From Treponema bryantii NK4A124 (GTDB lineage Bacteria; Spirochaetota; Spirochaetia; Treponematales; Treponemataceae): 64,000 bases of DNA. The number at the start of each line of letters is the position of its first letter. Position 1 is the first letter of the stretch. The DNA is taken from NCBI RefSeq assembly GCF_000421345.1, contig NZ_ATWV01000006.1:1-64000 (forward strand). The letters are read 5' to 3'. This document shows positions 16,718 to 25,197 of this stretch, piece by piece. Below the pieces are notes generated by a model. That model did no database searches. It was not told where the DNA came from and saw only the letters and a list, made by a program, of their open reading frames with translations. The translations under genes and the position numbers were made by a program.

Positions 16718-19105
16718 ATGAATAACATCGTAGCTATTTCTAAAATATTAGATGATTCTCATATTGTCTGGCTTTATCCTTTTGAACATGCAAAATTCGA
16801 TAAAACTAATAAAGAACAAATAAATGAATCGACATTTTATTATTCAAATTCAGAGTTGAAGAAACAATATTTTGAATATAAAGAATTAGCAAATGACACT
16901 TTTTATAATATCAATTCACTAAGATTAAAAGAAACTGTTAGGTATACCTGTAGAATTGAAAATACAAAAGGGGAAAAAATAAAAGAAGAAGTAATTAAAA
17001 AATATTTTCCAAAAATAAATAATCAAGATAATAATAATAAACTTGTAAAGGTCGTTAATGATAATGATCGTATTACTTTTCAATTCATTAATTATCTAGG
17101 TAAGACATTTATTTATTTTGGTGATAATAAAAGTCAGCGAATAGATTTTGAAATTGTTCCGGATAAAATTGATTATGAAGCTGATTATATTCAATTAACT
17201 GAAGATATAGCTAAAAAATGTGCAGCTTTATTATTAGACTATTCTAGTTCAACAAATTTAACATTTGTCCATGATTCCTCTAGAGAATCCAAATTACTAG
17301 AACAATTTATTTTCTTACGAACATTTTGTTATTCAGAAAATATTGAAACCCTATTTGCTTCAATAAAGAGAAATCCAGACAGAATATTGATAAAGGAAGA
17401 CGAACTGAAACCCATTGGTCAAGGAATCCCTTCTTCAAAATATTTTACAAATCCTTTTTCTAATTCATGCGGGTGGACTAAAACAAAGAGTGGAGAGTAC
17501 TTCCCATTAGAAATAGCTGTAACTCATAAATATGATAGTTATGACACAGTTGCAAATAGATTTATAAAATTTGCATTAATAACATTTTCTGAAATATGTG
17601 AGAATGTGTACAAGAAAATAAATGCAGAAAAAGGTGGTAAGGTTTATTCTCAACTTGCACAGGAAATGTATAACAAGATTTATGAAATCTTAAATGATTC
17701 CTTTTTTGATGATGTTGGTGAACTAGAAGTGATGCCAATAAGTAACCAAGTGCTTGAAAAACGAGAAGGTTACAGTCAAATCTTTAATGCTTTTTCTATG
17801 ATTGACTTAGCATTACAACTTGACTGGAAAGAAAAGGAAGATGTATTTCTTGGTGAATCAAAGAATACTGCTTTATTATATGAATATTGGTTATTTTTTG
17901 AATTACGCGATATTTTGAAAGAATTGAATGGTGAGAAGGAAACAGTAGATAATTCATATACAGAATTTATTGAAGATAAGAACGGCTTAACAATTACATT
18001 AATTCAGGGAAAAACTTCAAGAGAAACTTTTTTATTTGAGAATGGAATAACAGTAAATCTATATTATAACAGAACCTTTGCTGCTACAGAGTTTAAAAAC
18101 TCAATTTATTGGGGTTCTTATTCAAGGCCATTTAGACCGGACTATACAATTGCAGTATTCCCCTCAACATTTAATACAGAAGATGCTGCAATTATTGCAG
18201 GTGAAGTTTCATATATTCATTTTGATGCTAAATATAGAATAGAAGATATAAAGCAATTTGTAAAACCAGATAGAATAATAGATGATGAAAAATTGGATAA
18301 TATAGAAACCGAAACTGATGAAAAATTAATTGAAGAATTAAATGATGAGAAAAATGACGAAATTGTAAATACGTATAAACGTGGTGATTTGCTAAAAATG
18401 CATACGTATAATGATGCAATACGTAGAACTATAGGAAGTTATGTTTTATATCCAGGAACATCAGATAACAAAAATGAAAATAATAAAAGTAAGATTTATG
18501 ATGAAATACTTCCTGGAGTTGGTGCTTTTGCAATTCGACCAGGGGATAGTGAAAAAGGACATGAAGCGATAAAAGACTTTATAAATGGAATAATAGAATT
18601 CAAGGCAGATACAAGTCGAAAAATATCTCAAATGGATACTTATGAAAATATGCTGCTCAAAGGGGTTGATATTGAGATTAACGATAAAAATCAACCTTCA
18701 GTAATTGATAATGGAGAAACTCTATTTGGTTATATTGATAAGAATTATTTGGAACATCTAATAGTTTTAAATTGGTTGCCTATAGAACGAAATAATAAAC
18801 CAAATAAAAGTTTTTCCAAAAACTTTGAAGAAAATAGATTTTTTTTATATTATTATCCTGTCATAAAAGGTGGAAAGGTTGTTACTTTGCAAAAGGATTT
18901 TTCAAAAGTCAAATATTTCAGGGGATGGACAGATTCCTTTCCAAAAGGTCTTAATTTCAAAGTAAAGGTAGATACCTTGAATCCAGAGTTGCTCAGCCAA
19001 GCAGAATTACGAAATAGATTAATAAATTCTGAGAATATGCCGGACCTTACAAATGGTGATTTCTTTTATGTTTTAAAATTATTTATAAATGACATTATTG
19101 AGTAG
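16718..19105 (+). CDS. McrC-like nuclease (DUF2357/PD-(D/E)XK type)
   Basis: A 795-aa protein starting 3 nt after the McrB-like gene. The N-terminal half looks like DUF2357. The nuclease core is in FRPDYTIAVF (about residue 474) and AGEVSYIHFDAKYRIED (about 495-510), giving the D...D-x-K pattern of the PD-(D/E)XK fold (DUF524/PDDEXK_7). This combination, McrB-like ATPase plus DUF2357 nuclease, is known from LlaJI-type and other two-gene modification-dependent restriction systems. It should cut DNA carrying particular modified bases. The 184 bp after it hold only AT-rich sequence and then a motif A promoter. Confidence 0.78.
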   Translation: MNNIVAISKILDDSHIVWLYPFEHAKFDKTNKEQINESTFYYSNSELKKQYFEYKELANDTFYNINSLRLKETVRYTCRIENTKGEKIKEEVIKKYFPKINNQDNNNKLVKVVNDNDRITFQFINYLGKTFIYFGDNKSQRIDFEIVPDKIDYEADYIQLTEDIAKKCAALLLDYSSSTNLTFVHDSSRESKLLEQFIFLRTFCYSENIETLFASIKRNPDRILIKEDELKPIGQGIPSSKYFTNPFSNSCGWTKTKSGEYFPLEIAVTHKYDSYDTVANRFIKFALITFSEICENVYKKINAEKGGKVYSQLAQEMYNKIYEILNDSFFDDVGELEVMPISNQVLEKREGYSQIFNAFSMIDLALQLDWKEKEDVFLGESKNTALLYEYWLFFELRDILKELNGEKETVDNSYTEFIEDKNGLTITLIQGKTSRETFLFENGITVNLYYNRTFAATEFKNSIYWGSYSRPFRPDYTIAVFPSTFNTEDAAIIAGEVSYIHFDAKYRIEDIKQFVKPDRIIDDEKLDNIETETDEKLIEELNDEKNDEIVNTYKRGDLLKMHTYNDAIRRTIGSYVLYPGTSDNKNENNKSKIYDEILPGVGAFAIRPGDSEKGHEAIKDFINGIIEFKADTSRKISQMDTYENMLLKGVDIEINDKNQPSVIDNGETLFGYIDKNYLEHLIVLNWLPIERNNKPNKSFSKNFEENRFFLYYYPVIKGGKVVTLQKDFSKVKYFRGWTDSFPKGLNFKVKVDTLNPELLSQAELRNRLINSENMPDLTNGDFFYVLKLFINDIIE

Positions 19106-19224
19106 ATCAATTGATTTTAGATAAGATTGATGAGATTTTTAAAAATCTATCCATGATTAACATCGGGTGGAAAATTCACCAAGAAAAATCTTCAAGAAAA
19201 TAATTATAACTATAGAAATTCACA

Positions 19225-19257
19225 ATGCCGTTCATTGGCACCCTTGCGTTTTATAAT
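19225..19257 (+). promoter_or_regulatory. Motif A promoter/operator (copy 5)
   Basis: ATGCC-N7-GGCAC (19225..19241), 10 nt, TATAAT (19252..19257). The sequence and the leader down to the start codon repeat copy 4 almost exactly (one G for A in the spacer, one A for G before the start). It drives the 19290 gene. Confidence 0.65.
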
Positions 19258-19289
19258 GTAAATCAGAAAGCTGAAAAAGGGGACCTTTT

Positions 19290-19784
19290 ATGAAGACAAA
19301 ACCTGAGTTTAGAAAGGTTGTTTTTGAATATGACTGTATGTGCTTTTTTGGAAGCAGTTATAAACTAATCCTTTTGGAAGATGGCCGGTTAATCCGGGAA
19401 GACTATAATATTTCTATGCCGATCATAAAGAATTGCCTTACAGATGATTTTGAAGACCTTGTAATCAACAGCCCGGATTTAGTAAATGTAATCAAGCAGC
19501 TTATAAATGAAAACAAAGAGGAATTAAAGAGCTTATTGTCAAAGTATATTGGAAATCCTGGCGTTTGTGATGGAGCAAGCGAGACTTTCAGATTTGGAAG
19601 AATGAAGATTGAAGGTTCAAATATCCTTACCGTATCAATGGAAGGCTATGAAGAAGCTCTTAAAAAATATAATTCAGTTGAAATGGGATGGGAAAAAGAT
19701 CTTTTACAGTTTCAGAATAAGTTCCATAAATATGTGGAAGAACCACTTTTTAATGGAGAAGAAACAGAGGAAGAGGAGGAATAA
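19290..19784 (+). CDS. Hypothetical protein (motif A regulon)
   Basis: 164 aa, cytoplasmic, mixed alpha/beta with a poly-Glu C-terminus. I do not recognise the family. The leader and promoter are copies of those of the exonuclease gene at 13465. The next gene begins 4 nt downstream with its Shine-Dalgarno inside the Glu-rich 3' end, so the two are an operon. The segment GNPGVCDGASETFRFGRMKI is the most distinctive part for a search. Confidence 0.6.
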   Translation: MKTKPEFRKVVFEYDCMCFFGSSYKLILLEDGRLIREDYNISMPIIKNCLTDDFEDLVINSPDLVNVIKQLINENKEELKSLLSKYIGNPGVCDGASETFRFGRMKIEGSNILTVSMEGYEEALKKYNSVEMGWEKDLLQFQNKFHKYVEEPLFNGEETEEEEE

Positions 19785-19788
19785 AATT

Positions 19789-20091
19789 ATGATGATGGCA
19801 CCAGAACAGTATGTAGAACAGTTTGAAAATGCATCGTATCAAGAAATCTTAAAAGTAAAGAATGAATTGATTTCTGAGATTTCAAAGTTTGAACACGATT
19901 ATGACATGGTAGATTCTGATTGGAATATCTGTCCAAAACCGGATGCTCGTTATCAGTGGAATTTGGAAGCTCTTGGATTGATTGCTTCGATATTATCAAA
20001 AGCATTTAACAGAGAGTATGAGTGGGGGGAGAAGGCTATGGAGGAGTATGGTGGGGAAATGAGGAATTTTTATGGAAATAATGAAGTTTGA
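19789..20091 (+). CDS. Hypothetical protein, helical
   Basis: 100 aa from ATG at 19789 (MMMAPEQYVEQF...), preceded by AGAGGAGGA. It is predicted mostly helical. SWISS-like families are not recognised; the pattern of a short helical protein with conserved Trp and Tyr resembles many defence-island accessory proteins, but nothing decisive is visible. It is second in the operon behind the motif A copy 5 promoter. Confidence 0.55.
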   Translation: MMMAPEQYVEQFENASYQEILKVKNELISEISKFEHDYDMVDSDWNICPKPDARYQWNLEALGLIASILSKAFNREYEWGEKAMEEYGGEMRNFYGNNEV

Positions 20092-20148
20092 ATGAAAAAT
20101 ATTTTGTGAAATCGTGATTTTTTTCACCTTTAACCCCTTAAGGCGTGG

Positions 20149-20154
20149 TATAAT
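20149..20154 (+). promoter_or_regulatory. Extended -10 promoter of the XRE gene
   Basis: TATAAT preceded by TGG (extended -10) lies 10 nt before the ATG at 20165, so the transcript would have a leader of only a few bases. The flanking TTAACCCCTTAAGG holds CCTTAAGG, a possible operator. There is no Shine-Dalgarno. Confidence 0.5.
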
Positions 20155-20164
20155 CTACAATAAT

Positions 20165-20383
20165 ATGCAAGTTGATTATACAAAGCTTTGGGCTCGTTAT
20201 AAAGAAATGGGTTATAAGAATAAAACAGACCTTATTGAGATGGCAGGAATCTCAACGAACATTCTTGCTAAACTGACTAAGGGTGATTTTATTTCCATGG
20301 ATAGTATCCAGCGCATTTGTAAAGCCCTGAATTGTGATGTGGGCGATATATGTGTAATTAACAAAGTAGAAGGAAATAATTAA
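20165..20383 (+). CDS. XRE/Cro-type regulator (YozG-like HTH)
   Basis: 72 aa from ATG at 20165: MQVDYTKLWARYKEMGYKNK, then TDLIEMAGISTNILAKLTKG with the recognition helix, then MDSIQRICKALNCDVGDI. This is the compact HTH_26 Cro/C1 family. The gene heads the 14-kb defence block at 20.4-34.1 kb with a near-leaderless promoter, and ends 3 nt before the restriction subunit gene. It is plausibly the controller of the block, as C proteins are for restriction-modification genes. A longer in-frame reading from 20114 overlaps the promoter and is rejected. Confidence 0.8.
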   Translation: MQVDYTKLWARYKEMGYKNKTDLIEMAGISTNILAKLTKGDFISMDSIQRICKALNCDVGDICVINKVEGNN

Positions 20384-20386
20384 AAA

Positions 20387-21373
20387 ATGTTACCTGAAAA
20401 AAGTATTGATATAAAAGAAAATGACCTTCTCAAAATTGATCCAGAACTTCTCTCAATTCTTTTAAAAGATAAAACAACTGGCAATAACATCATATGGGCA
20501 ACTGATAATTACTCCAAATATGGTTTTTCTTATTCTGCTGAGAAAGAAATTAAAATTGAATTAATTACCTCACGGCATGGCGGAATTATAAAGCCTCGAA
20601 TTGAAAAATCAAAAACAGAGCAACAGCAGAGAGTTCGACAGAAAGCTGAAGTGTTTACGCCTAGCTGGATTTGCAACAAGCAAAACAATAAGGTCGATGA
20701 AGAGTGGTTTGGTCGAAAAGATGTTTTTAATTTAGAAAAAGAAAATTCTTGGGAAGTAACAAAAGAAAAAATTATATTCTCTGATTCTGAAAAAAAAAGT
20801 TGGAAAGATTATGCTCTTTCTAAAAGACTTGAAATGAGTTGCGGTGAGGCTCCGTATATAACAAGCCGCTATGATGCGGTAACTGGTGACAATATAGAAG
20901 TTTCAAATAGAATTGGAATTTTAGATAGGAAACTTAGAATTGTTAGTGAAAATACTGAAACACGAGAAGATTGGATAAAGTGGGCTTATAGTGCAGTTCA
21001 AAATGTTTATGTTTTTGACTGGCAAGGTGATAATGTTCTTATTGCGAGAGAAAATCTTTTATTTACTATTGCTGAACATTATGAAGCAAAATTTAATGAA
21101 AAGCTTGAAACTCAGGATTTAATTGGTTTCGCAAAAGTAATAGCTTGGAATATCTGGCAGATGGATGGAATAAAATATGTTATTCCAAATTCTTGCTGTA
21201 CAAAAGAAATTATAGATGAAGATTTATTTGAAAGAAGAATAATTGCAAAGCCCTGTGTTGGATGTACAAAAGGTGACAACCGAAAACACAATGGTATTTA
21301 CTGCATTATTAAAGATTGGGAAACTCATAGAAATATTCGTTTTGTGGATATGGTATTCGGAGGCGGAAAATAA
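20387..21373 (+). CDS. Restriction endonuclease subunit M-type protein
   Basis: 328 aa. It has the distinctive start ELLSILLKDKTTGNNIIWAT, QQQRVRQKAEVFTPSWICNK, a central EISCGEAP-like block (LEMSCGEAPYITSRYDAVTG) and a Cys-containing end CCTKEI... CVGCTKGDNRKHNGIYC. I recall this family as the 'restriction endonuclease subunit M' that sits beside large Eco57I-type enzymes. AEVFTP resembles the VFTP motif of N6-adenine methyltransferases, but no NPPY is visible. It overlaps the next gene, which is the deletion remnant of such a large enzyme, so the system may be inactive. Confidence 0.6.
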   Translation: MLPEKSIDIKENDLLKIDPELLSILLKDKTTGNNIIWATDNYSKYGFSYSAEKEIKIELITSRHGGIIKPRIEKSKTEQQQRVRQKAEVFTPSWICNKQNNKVDEEWFGRKDVFNLEKENSWEVTKEKIIFSDSEKKSWKDYALSKRLEMSCGEAPYITSRYDAVTGDNIEVSNRIGILDRKLRIVSENTETREDWIKWAYSAVQNVYVFDWQGDNVLIARENLLFTIAEHYEAKFNEKLETQDLIGFAKVIAWNIWQMDGIKYVIPNSCCTKEIIDEDLFERRIIAKPCVGCTKGDNRKHNGIYCIIKDWETHRNIRFVDMVFGGGK

Positions 21374-21759
21374 TGGCACAGATTTTTAATCAAGCATTTG
21401 AGCAAAAATTGATTTATGTTTATCGCATTAACGATACAGCCCATGAAGGTTTTCTTAAAATTGGTGAAGCCTCTTGTAATGCAGGAATGGCTTATTTTGC
21501 TTTTGAGACACAAGTTGAAGCCGAAAATTGCATGAAGTATATAAAAACAAAATTCGCCCGTGCAATGCTTGGTACCCTAAAAGTAACACAAGATAATCCT
21601 CGTGAAACTTGGCTCAATGTACCTATTCAAGACTTCACCGCAACCAGCGACATCAACTGGAACAAATCTATTCCCGAAATCGACAAACAGCTGTACAAGA
21701 AATACGGACTTTCTGCAGATGAAGTTGAGTTTATTGAGAGCAAAGTAAGGGAGATGTAA
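21373..21759 (+). pseudogene. Internally deleted remnant of a large restriction enzyme/helicase
   Basis: The 128-aa frame is open, but its two ends look like the two ends of a far longer protein. The first 34 residues (KLIYVYRINDTAHEGFLKIG) match the N-terminal GIY-YIG-like start of large helicase/restriction proteins. From about residue 36 on, KTKFARAMLGTLKVTQDNPR, NVPIQDFTATSDINWNKSIP and LYKKYGLSADEVEFIES match the usual extreme C-terminus of such enzymes. In-frame loss of roughly 1000 internal codons is the simplest explanation (inference from remembered family features). It is followed 3 nt later by the RloC-like gene. Confidence 0.55.
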
Positions 21760-21762
21760 GAT

Positions 21763-23976
21763 ATGATAACTGAGATTAAACTTGCAAACATCGCAACTTA
21801 TAATTCTGTAACTTTTACAGGGTTACAACGAGAGAATTTTATTTATGGAACGAATGGTTCGGGAAAAACAACATTAAGTAATTATCTTTTGGATGTTTCA
21901 AATCCTTCATATAGTGATTGTTCTATCACTTGGGAAAATAATATTCCTCTTCAAGTATTAGTTTACAATAAAACTTTTAGAGAAAAGAATTTTAATTCGA
22001 CAGGAAAAATTCCTGGTATTTTTACTATTGGCGAAAAAAGTAAAGAGACTACAGATCGAATAGATGAAATTAATAATCGATTAGATGAATTGAAAAAAAA
22101 TACTATTGGGGATAATAATACAAAAGATAATAAAGCAAAAGAAAAAGAGGATCTATACGAAGCTTTCAAAAACTCAGTATGGAATCAACTTTATAAAAAA
22201 AATGAATCCGTATTCAAGGATGCCTTTGAAGGAGTAATGAGAAATAAAGATAATTTTGTTGCAAAGGTTATATCAGAATATGAAATTAATAAAAATGAAG
22301 ACTCTCTTACATTTGAAGAATTAAAAGAATTATCTGATAAAATTTATAATTCACCACATCAGAAATTTGAGGAATTACCACCATTTCCAAATATTGATAT
22401 AGAGCAAGATATAGAAAATTCGATTTTTTCAAAAAAAATCATAGGTAATAACGATGTAGATATTGCTGCCCTAATTAATAAACTAAACAACTCTGATTGG
22501 GTGAATACAGGAAGAACGTTTATAAATATAGATGATAAAGTCTGTCCTTTTTGTCAGCAAAAAACAATTTCAGATAAGTTCATTAAAGAGCTTAATGAGT
22601 TTTTTGATGAAACATATACGAATGATTTAAAAATGTTAAAAGACACTTCTGATTCATACAAAAGAAATTCTAAAGTATTATTGGAGTTTCTGGATAAAAT
22701 AGAAAACTCTGAAACAACAAATGAGAATACTCAACTAGATTTAACACTTTTCTCCGCATATTTAAAAACTTTGCATAGTGAAGTATCTGAAAATTTAGGA
22801 ATAATCGCAAATAAAGAAAATCAACCAAGTTCTTCATTTGAATTGAAATCCCATAAAGATATTATAACATCTATAATAAATCTCTTTGATAATGCGGTTC
22901 AAAAAATTAAAGAACATAATGATATTATCGACAGACTTTCTATAGAAAAAGAAAATTTAAAGAAGAAGATTTGGTGTTTTCTAGTAAAAGAAAACGAAAG
23001 CCTTATTTCTGACTTCAATAATAAAACTGAAATTTGTGAAAAAGTCATTTCAAAAATGGAAGAAAGAATAAAAGGGTATGACTCTGAAAAGGAAGCTTTA
23101 AATATAGAATTAAAAGAACTTAATAAGAAAGACATAACAATTCAAGCCGCAATTGATGCAATAAATGATATATTGAGAAATTATGGTTTTATGAATTTTG
23201 AGATTGTGACTGCACAAGAAGAGAATACTTATACCCTGAAGAGAAAAGATGGAAGTCTTGTGGAAGATAAGTTAAGTGAAGGAGAAACTACATTCATAAC
23301 CTTTTTGTATTATATGCAATTAGTGCATGGTAGCTTAAATGATGATGGAGTTGAGAAAGAGAAAATATTAGTTATTGATGATCCAATCTCTAGCCTTGAT
23401 AGTAATATATTGTTTGTTGTTAGTTCATTGATAAAAGAAGAACTTAAAAAACTAGGTAATAAAGATAATAAAATCAAGCAGATTATACTTCTCACTCATA
23501 ATATCTATTTTTATAAAGAAGTTTCTTTTATAGATGGTCGTGAGAATGCTAGAAAAAATTTAACTTATTGGATTATTCGAAAAGAAGAGCTAACTTCTGA
23601 AATTCAAAAATATGAAAAGAATCCTATTATTAGTTCATACGATTTATATTGGAGAGAAATACGAGAGCATGAAAAAGATGGGAAATGCAATATTTATATT
23701 CAAAATACAATGAGAAGAATTATTGAGCATTACTTTAAGATTTTGGGAAAGTATTCGGATACGACATTATTAGACAAGTTTGAAAACCCAAATGAAAAAA
23801 ATATTGCTCGTTCATTACTTTCATGGATAAATGATGGTTCACATTCTTTACCAGAAGATTTATTTATAGAAGAACCTGAACAGATTACAAATAATTATTT
23901 TGATATATTTAAAAAACTATTTATCAATGCTGGGCAAGAAGAACATTATAATATGATGATGGCTATACAAGATTAA
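21763..23976 (+). CDS. RloC/PrrC-like AAA ATPase with zinc hook (anticodon nuclease candidate)
   Basis: 737 aa. An ABC/SMC-type ATPase head: Walker A YGTNGSGKTT about residue 28, signature LSEGETTFITFL about 504, Walker B LVIDDPISSLDSN about 537, H-loop LLTHN about 576. It is split by a long coiled coil that carries a CPFC zinc hook at 260-263. The C-terminal 130 residues (YWREIREHEKD, NTMRRIIEHYF, SWINDGSHS) resemble the HEPN-like anticodon nuclease part of PrrC/RloC. RloC proteins cut tRNA in the wobble position when phage or DNA damage disturbs the cell. Position inside a restriction cluster fits a second-line guard. Nuclease residues need alignment to confirm. Confidence 0.72.
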   Translation: MITEIKLANIATYNSVTFTGLQRENFIYGTNGSGKTTLSNYLLDVSNPSYSDCSITWENNIPLQVLVYNKTFREKNFNSTGKIPGIFTIGEKSKETTDRIDEINNRLDELKKNTIGDNNTKDNKAKEKEDLYEAFKNSVWNQLYKKNESVFKDAFEGVMRNKDNFVAKVISEYEINKNEDSLTFEELKELSDKIYNSPHQKFEELPPFPNIDIEQDIENSIFSKKIIGNNDVDIAALINKLNNSDWVNTGRTFINIDDKVCPFCQQKTISDKFIKELNEFFDETYTNDLKMLKDTSDSYKRNSKVLLEFLDKIENSETTNENTQLDLTLFSAYLKTLHSEVSENLGIIANKENQPSSSFELKSHKDIITSIINLFDNAVQKIKEHNDIIDRLSIEKENLKKKIWCFLVKENESLISDFNNKTEICEKVISKMEERIKGYDSEKEALNIELKELNKKDITIQAAIDAINDILRNYGFMNFEIVTAQEENTYTLKRKDGSLVEDKLSEGETTFITFLYYMQLVHGSLNDDGVEKEKILVIDDPISSLDSNILFVVSSLIKEELKKLGNKDNKIKQIILLTHNIYFYKEVSFIDGRENARKNLTYWIIRKEELTSEIQKYEKNPIISSYDLYWREIREHEKDGKCNIYIQNTMRRIIEHYFKILGKYSDTTLLDKFENPNEKNIARSLLSWINDGSHSLPEDLFIEEPEQITNNYFDIFKKLFINAGQEEHYNMMMAIQD

Positions 23977-24036
23977 AGAAACAAAATCTTGACCTGCTGA
24001 ATGATAGAAAAAGCCCAATGCAAAGGAGAAAATACG

Positions 24037-25185
24037 ATGAACCAAGAACTTATAACTGCGGTAGAAGCAATAAAAACAGCAATTTTACAGTCACAATATC
24101 AAGCCGCAAAAGAAACTACTCGTGTTCAACTCATTCTTTATTATGGAATTGGCCGCTATCTTTCCTCAAAAAAGGGCAAGAAAACATGGGGAACAAGTGT
24201 TCTTGAATCCATAAGTTCTCAACTAAGGAAGGAACTTCCTGGATTACGTGGGTTTTCAGCTTCAAATCTAAAAAATATGAGACTCTTTTATGAAAACTGG
24301 AGCTTCTTGGAAGATCAAAAATCGTCAGATATAACTGGCGAATTATCTGTATCTAATGCAAATTCGTCAGACGCGTCTGACGAATTAACAGCAATAATTC
24401 CAATTTCGGATTTTAAGCTTTCTGGAATAAATCTTGCAGACTTCCCTGTAGAAGACTTTTTTAAGGTTCCTTTTTCTCATCAGATAACCATTTTTAGCAA
24501 AGTCAAGAATCTTCAGGAACGCTACTATTACATACATCGTGTTGTAGAAGAAAACTTACAAGTAGATACTTTGGAAATCTTGATTAAAAAAGATGCTTAC
24601 AAGCATCAGAAAGAACTTCCAAACAATTTTGATCGGACAATTACCCCAGCCTCTCTTGCTCGTAAAGCTGTTGAAATGTTCAAAGATGAATATCTCTTGG
24701 ACTTTATAAATGTGGAAGAAATAGGCGAGCGCGATGCAGCTGATGTTGATGAACGAGTAGTAGAAAATGCAATTATTCATAACGTTAAAAACTTTATTAT
24801 GACTTTTGGAAAGGATTTTGCATTTGTGGGTGATCAGTATCATCTTGAAGCTTTTAATGAAGAGTTCTTTTCTGACTTACTTTTCTTTAATCGCGAACTG
24901 AACTGCCTGGTTGTTGTTGAACTAAAGCGAGGAGAGTTTAAGCCCGCTTATCTTGGTCAGCTCAGTGCTTATTTGCGTATTGTTGACGATAAAATCAAAA
25001 AGCCTCATGAAAACCGCACAATTGGAATTGTTCTGTGTAAAAGTATGAACAAACAGTTTGCTGAATACGTTATTCAGGATTACGACAAACCAATGGGGGT
25101 AACAACTTACAAATCTCTTTCTGAAATGCCAGAAGATATGCAGAAAGTTCTGCCTGATTTGGATGATATTAAGAAGATTTTGTAA
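24037..25185 (+). CDS. YhcG-type DUF1016 PD-(D/E)XK nuclease protein
   Basis: 382 aa from ATG at 24037 (AAAGGAGAA upstream). The N-terminal DUF1016 segment (QLILYYGIGRYLSSKKGK, WGTSVLESIS, LRGFSASNLKNMRLFY) is followed by a variable linker and the C-terminal nuclease core: FVGDQYHLEAFNEEFFSDLL, then CLVVVELKRGEFKP with the E-x-K pair, then QLSAYLR. Such proteins occur beside restriction systems; their target is poorly known. The linker contains a perfect 26-bp DNA palindrome encoding SSDASDEL. Confidence 0.82.
   Translation: MNQELITAVEAIKTAILQSQYQAAKETTRVQLILYYGIGRYLSSKKGKKTWGTSVLESISSQLRKELPGLRGFSASNLKNMRLFYENWSFLEDQKSSDITGELSVSNANSSDASDELTAIIPISDFKLSGINLADFPVEDFFKVPFSHQITIFSKVKNLQERYYYIHRVVEENLQVDTLEILIKKDAYKHQKELPNNFDRTITPASLARKAVEMFKDEYLLDFINVEEIGERDAADVDERVVENAIIHNVKNFIMTFGKDFAFVGDQYHLEAFNEEFFSDLLFFNRELNCLVVVELKRGEFKPAYLGQLSAYLRIVDDKIKKPHENRTIGIVLCKSMNKQFAEYVIQDYDKPMGVTTYKSLSEMPEDMQKVLPDLDDIKKIL
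24361..24386. repeat. Perfect 26-bp palindrome inside the YhcG-type gene
   Basis: The stretch reads AATTCGTCAGACG and its exact reverse complement, with no spacer. It lies in the variable linker between the two domains, where protein sequence matters little. The left half echoes a nearby CGTCAGATATAACTGGCGAA. Perfect palindromes this long are rare in coding DNA. Confidence 0.8.
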
Positions 25186-25197
25186 GAGAAATTGGAT

